From Oscillospiraceae bacterium (GTDB taxonomy: Bacteria; Bacillota; Clostridia; Oscillospirales; Oscillospiraceae): DNA of 42,917 bases. The notes under the pieces were generated by a model. The model saw only the letters and a program-made list of their open reading frames with translations, was not told where the DNA came from and made no database searches. The translations under genes were made by a program, and so were the position numbers. How positions within the stretch are numbered: the first letter of the stretch is position 1; every line of letters begins with the position of its first letter. The DNA lies in assembly GCA_910575505.1 (NCBI GenBank), contig CAJTFK010000017.1, forward strand, positions 39,227-82,143, given 5' to 3'. This document shows, piece after piece, positions 41,051-42,917 of the stretch.

Positions 41051-41129
41051 TATCATGTCTATTCTTGACAAAAAAGATGCGGGCTCAATCGTTGCGGCAC
41101 AATGGTCACAAGACCTATATAGTTTTCAT

Positions 41130-42262
41130 TTATTTGAAAGCCTCTATAAACATATCAATTTTAAAAGAATTTGTAGAGGATGCGTTGTATTCAGGATCTT
41201 CTAGGAAAGAGTCCAACAAAGATCTTTTTATTTTTTCGAGCAACTCAGAATTTGTTGCGAATGGGACTTCTTTAAGAATAAATACCTTCTTATATAATGC
41301 AGCTAATATCATTGCCATTGAAGTTTGAAACTTATAGCTCTTGCTGGAAACTCCATAAATTTCTTTTGAAAATGGGTACGGTGTAACCGACGTGCAAGAT
41401 TTTATCCACTCGTTAAATTCTGAAAAAGTTTCCTGAACAGAGATTAAATCTTCTTCAATTTGATGAGGTTCTGCTTCGCAAAACTCCGATTTGCATTTCA
41501 TATATTCTTCGGCATAAGTGGTAGAATCCTTAAAAGATGTGTTAATCCCATATTGAAGAATCTAAAGTATAGTAAAAATTCCTTCATGTACTTTTTTCTT
41601 AAGATATCTGTCCTTCGTAACATTATATGCTTTTTGCAAAATTTCATCTGTTCCTTCATATAGCTTTTTTGCAAATAGTGAAACAAAGTCATTGTAAGGT
41701 GAGGCATAAACTGCATTTCTTATTTCTTGCGGAGTTAAAGTTTTTGTGCCTTTATTATAGCGGTTAAACACTTCAAGTTCAAATTTTTTCCCAGGAAATT
41801 CTCTAAAAACATAAGCAGATAGTTTATGACTAACAAAAATCTCTTTATCTTCAATAGAAAGATCAGAAAAAGACTTGCCGTTTAGACCTTCAACTAAGGG
41901 CAGCTCTTCTAATTGAAATTGTCCTTTTCGAAAACGGTAAAAGGCATTTAAGCGATGTTGGCCATCCACAACATCTAGCACTTGTACACCTCGATATCGG
42001 GTACTTGACATAAATATAGGGGGAATTGGAATCCCAACAAAAATCGATTCAACCAGTGAACTTTCATCTTGAGTTGTTGATCGATAATCTCGTTGATAGC
42101 TTGGCTTTAGAATTATACTATCGCTATAGTTCAAACGATCTTCGTCACCTAAATCTTCTATACCATCAATTTCCAAAAGTTTATTTCCCTTATCAATGGC
42201 ATCAACAATATTTGTAATGGAATAATCAACAGTTTGAGGTGACACTACAAATTTTTTTCCAT
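41130..42262 (-). pseudogene. DUF262-family protein with two lesions
   Basis: An AT-rich gene encoding a DUF262 (GmrSD/ParB-like) protein. LKPSYQRDYRST and VLDVVDGQHRLNAFYRF are the family's hallmark motifs (D-G-Q-H-R). The best start, ATG 42262 with AAGGGG 7 bases upstream, is out of frame because the following A-tract has seven A's where eight would keep the frame; without it only a poorly supported GTG at 42245 is in frame. A TAG at 41562-41564 then interrupts an otherwise open frame that continues to 41130. The repaired product would be about 377 residues. It starts 18 bp after the FRG gene, so the two were an operon. DUF262 proteins occur in modification-dependent restriction and other defence systems. 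Confidence 0.7.
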
Positions 42263-42280
42263 AGATATTCCCCTTTTAAC

Positions 42281-42771
42281 TTATTGGGCACCATTGCTCA
42301 AGTCACAATTTTCACGAAGAAATTCGAAAACTTTAATTTTTAACAAAATATCTTTTGATACTGATGTTAATTCGGGATATAGACTACTAAAGCGGATTCC
42401 AAGTCGATATAGAGAAGATAGCAAAGATTTACAGTCTTGATGCGGGATTAATATTTTTATGAGTATATCATCAGTGGAAGAAAAAATGTTTAAGGGTTTG
42501 CTATCATAAGGAAAGAAGACAAATACTCCATTCTGTGCATTAATTCTAGAATTGTTTTTAGGGGAAGAAACAGTTACAGGACCATCTGCAGATTCTAAAA
42601 TATCCCGTCCACTAATAATATCAACAATATCCGTTCTTCTAATGGTTTTCTCATTTAATCTTTGCGCGTTAAGGAACCATACCACGGCATTAGCTGTATC
42701 ATCTTCTTCATAATCAAAACCTTTTTCTACAGCAAACATAAGTGAGATAATGTGGGAGTAAGTAAAATCTA
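42281..42771 (-). pseudogene. FRG-domain protein, 5' end cut by an insertion
   Basis: The minus strand encodes about 160 residues of an FRG-domain protein: LDFTYSHIISLMFAVEKG, VVWFLNAQRL, INAQNGVFVFFP, ILIPHQDCKSLL and LGIRFSSLYPEL are in the family's normal order. The N-terminal F-R-G part is missing: beyond 42771 the sequence belongs to a transposase element. The function of FRG domains is unknown, although they recur beside defence and toxin genes. The base composition is far more AT-rich than the core. Confidence 0.7.
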
Positions 42772-42917
42772 GAGCGGTTCTCAGAAATAGCAACAAAGGA
42801 GCAAATAAGGTAAAATAGCATCGAGGTGAGAAAGATGCTGCATAACGAAGCGAGGAATTTGCTGGTAGAAGCATATGAAAAAACACATGACGCAAAAGGA
42901 ATCGCATTGGCATACGG
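42772..42917 (+). mobile_element. Left end of an IS630-type insertion sequence
   Basis: The element appears to begin at GAGCGGTTCTCAG just after the TA at 42770-42771 inside the FRG frame, and continues to the window edge with its transposase. The boundary is inferred from where FRG similarity stops and from the TA preference of IS630 elements; the right end is outside the window. Confidence 0.55.
42835..42917 (+). CDS. IS630-family transposase, N-terminal part (runs off the window)
   Basis: A frame starting at ATG 42835, with GAGGTG upstream, that reads MLHNEARNLLVEAYEKTH then DAKGIALAY, resembling the start of the helix-turn-helix DNA-binding region of IS630-type transposases. Only 27 codons lie in the window, so family assignment is moderate. 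Confidence 0.6.
   Translation, partial: MLHNEARNLLVEAYEKTHDAKGIALAY

Noticed and set aside
1..42917. CRISPR array or rRNA/tRNA genes
   Set aside because: No regularly spaced direct repeats and no conserved rRNA or tRNA sequence were found on either strand.

Overview
The window looks like chromosomal DNA of a high-GC, spore-forming, Gram-positive gut Clostridium, most likely an Oscillospiraceae relative (Oscillibacter / Flavonifractor / Lawsonibacter type). The reasons are strong AGGAGG ribosome-binding sites, GTG starts, GC-rich coding with short intergenic hairpins, two exosporium collagen-like genes, and gene types typical of that group (thiW-thiM, cytX, FapA/DUF342, Rpn-type nuclease relics). 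This taxonomic call is inference; there is no rRNA, tRNA or CRISPR array in the window.

Region 1 (1-7070) holds a FapA-like gene and then a thiamine salvage locus. Two TPP riboswitches sit back to back: one reads leftward into thiE, with thiD and the CytX-type HMP transporter beyond it, the other reads rightward into thiW and thiM. Together they import and phosphorylate the pyrimidine and thiazole halves and join them; no thiC or thiG is present here. Region 2 (7148-10300) is a leftward GntR / ABC ATPase / permease operon with a small membrane exporter and a lipoprotein. Region 3 (10300-18050) has a TtcA-like tRNA thiolase followed by a cysteine-rich protein of 19 Sel1 repeats, cardiolipin synthase and nicotinate phosphoribosyltransferase. 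Region 4 (18050-30300) is ordinary core metabolism and regulation: nucleotidyltransferase, TetR with a palindromic operator, a PutP-type symporter, an ECF sigma / membrane partner pair, a GH13 debranching enzyme, a chemotaxis receptor, a possible 25-residue peptide gene and an aminotransferase.

Region 5 (30450-42917) is accessory and partly decayed. It holds three tandem paralogs of unknown function sharing an N-terminal segment, directly behind the 3' end of a GHKL histidine kinase; two broken tyrosine recombinases; a nonsense-interrupted serine recombinase with a stand-alone recombinase-domain companion; an N-terminally truncated Rpn-family protein; phage-type holin and membrane genes; two collagen-like exosporium genes with a candidate sigma-K promoter; and an AT-rich FRG-DUF262 pair. 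That pair is broken by an apparent IS630-type insertion, a slipped A-tract at the second start and an in-frame amber codon.

The intergenic DNA is rich in short repeats: two MITE-like families with terminal inverted repeats and target duplications, a recurrent GTTGAAA stem-loop, a run of six consecutive hairpins between thiE and thiD, and a duplicated 80-140 bp unit. The most unusual items are the three-paralog cluster behind the kinase remnant, the FRG-DUF262 module, the short peptide gene and these repeat families.
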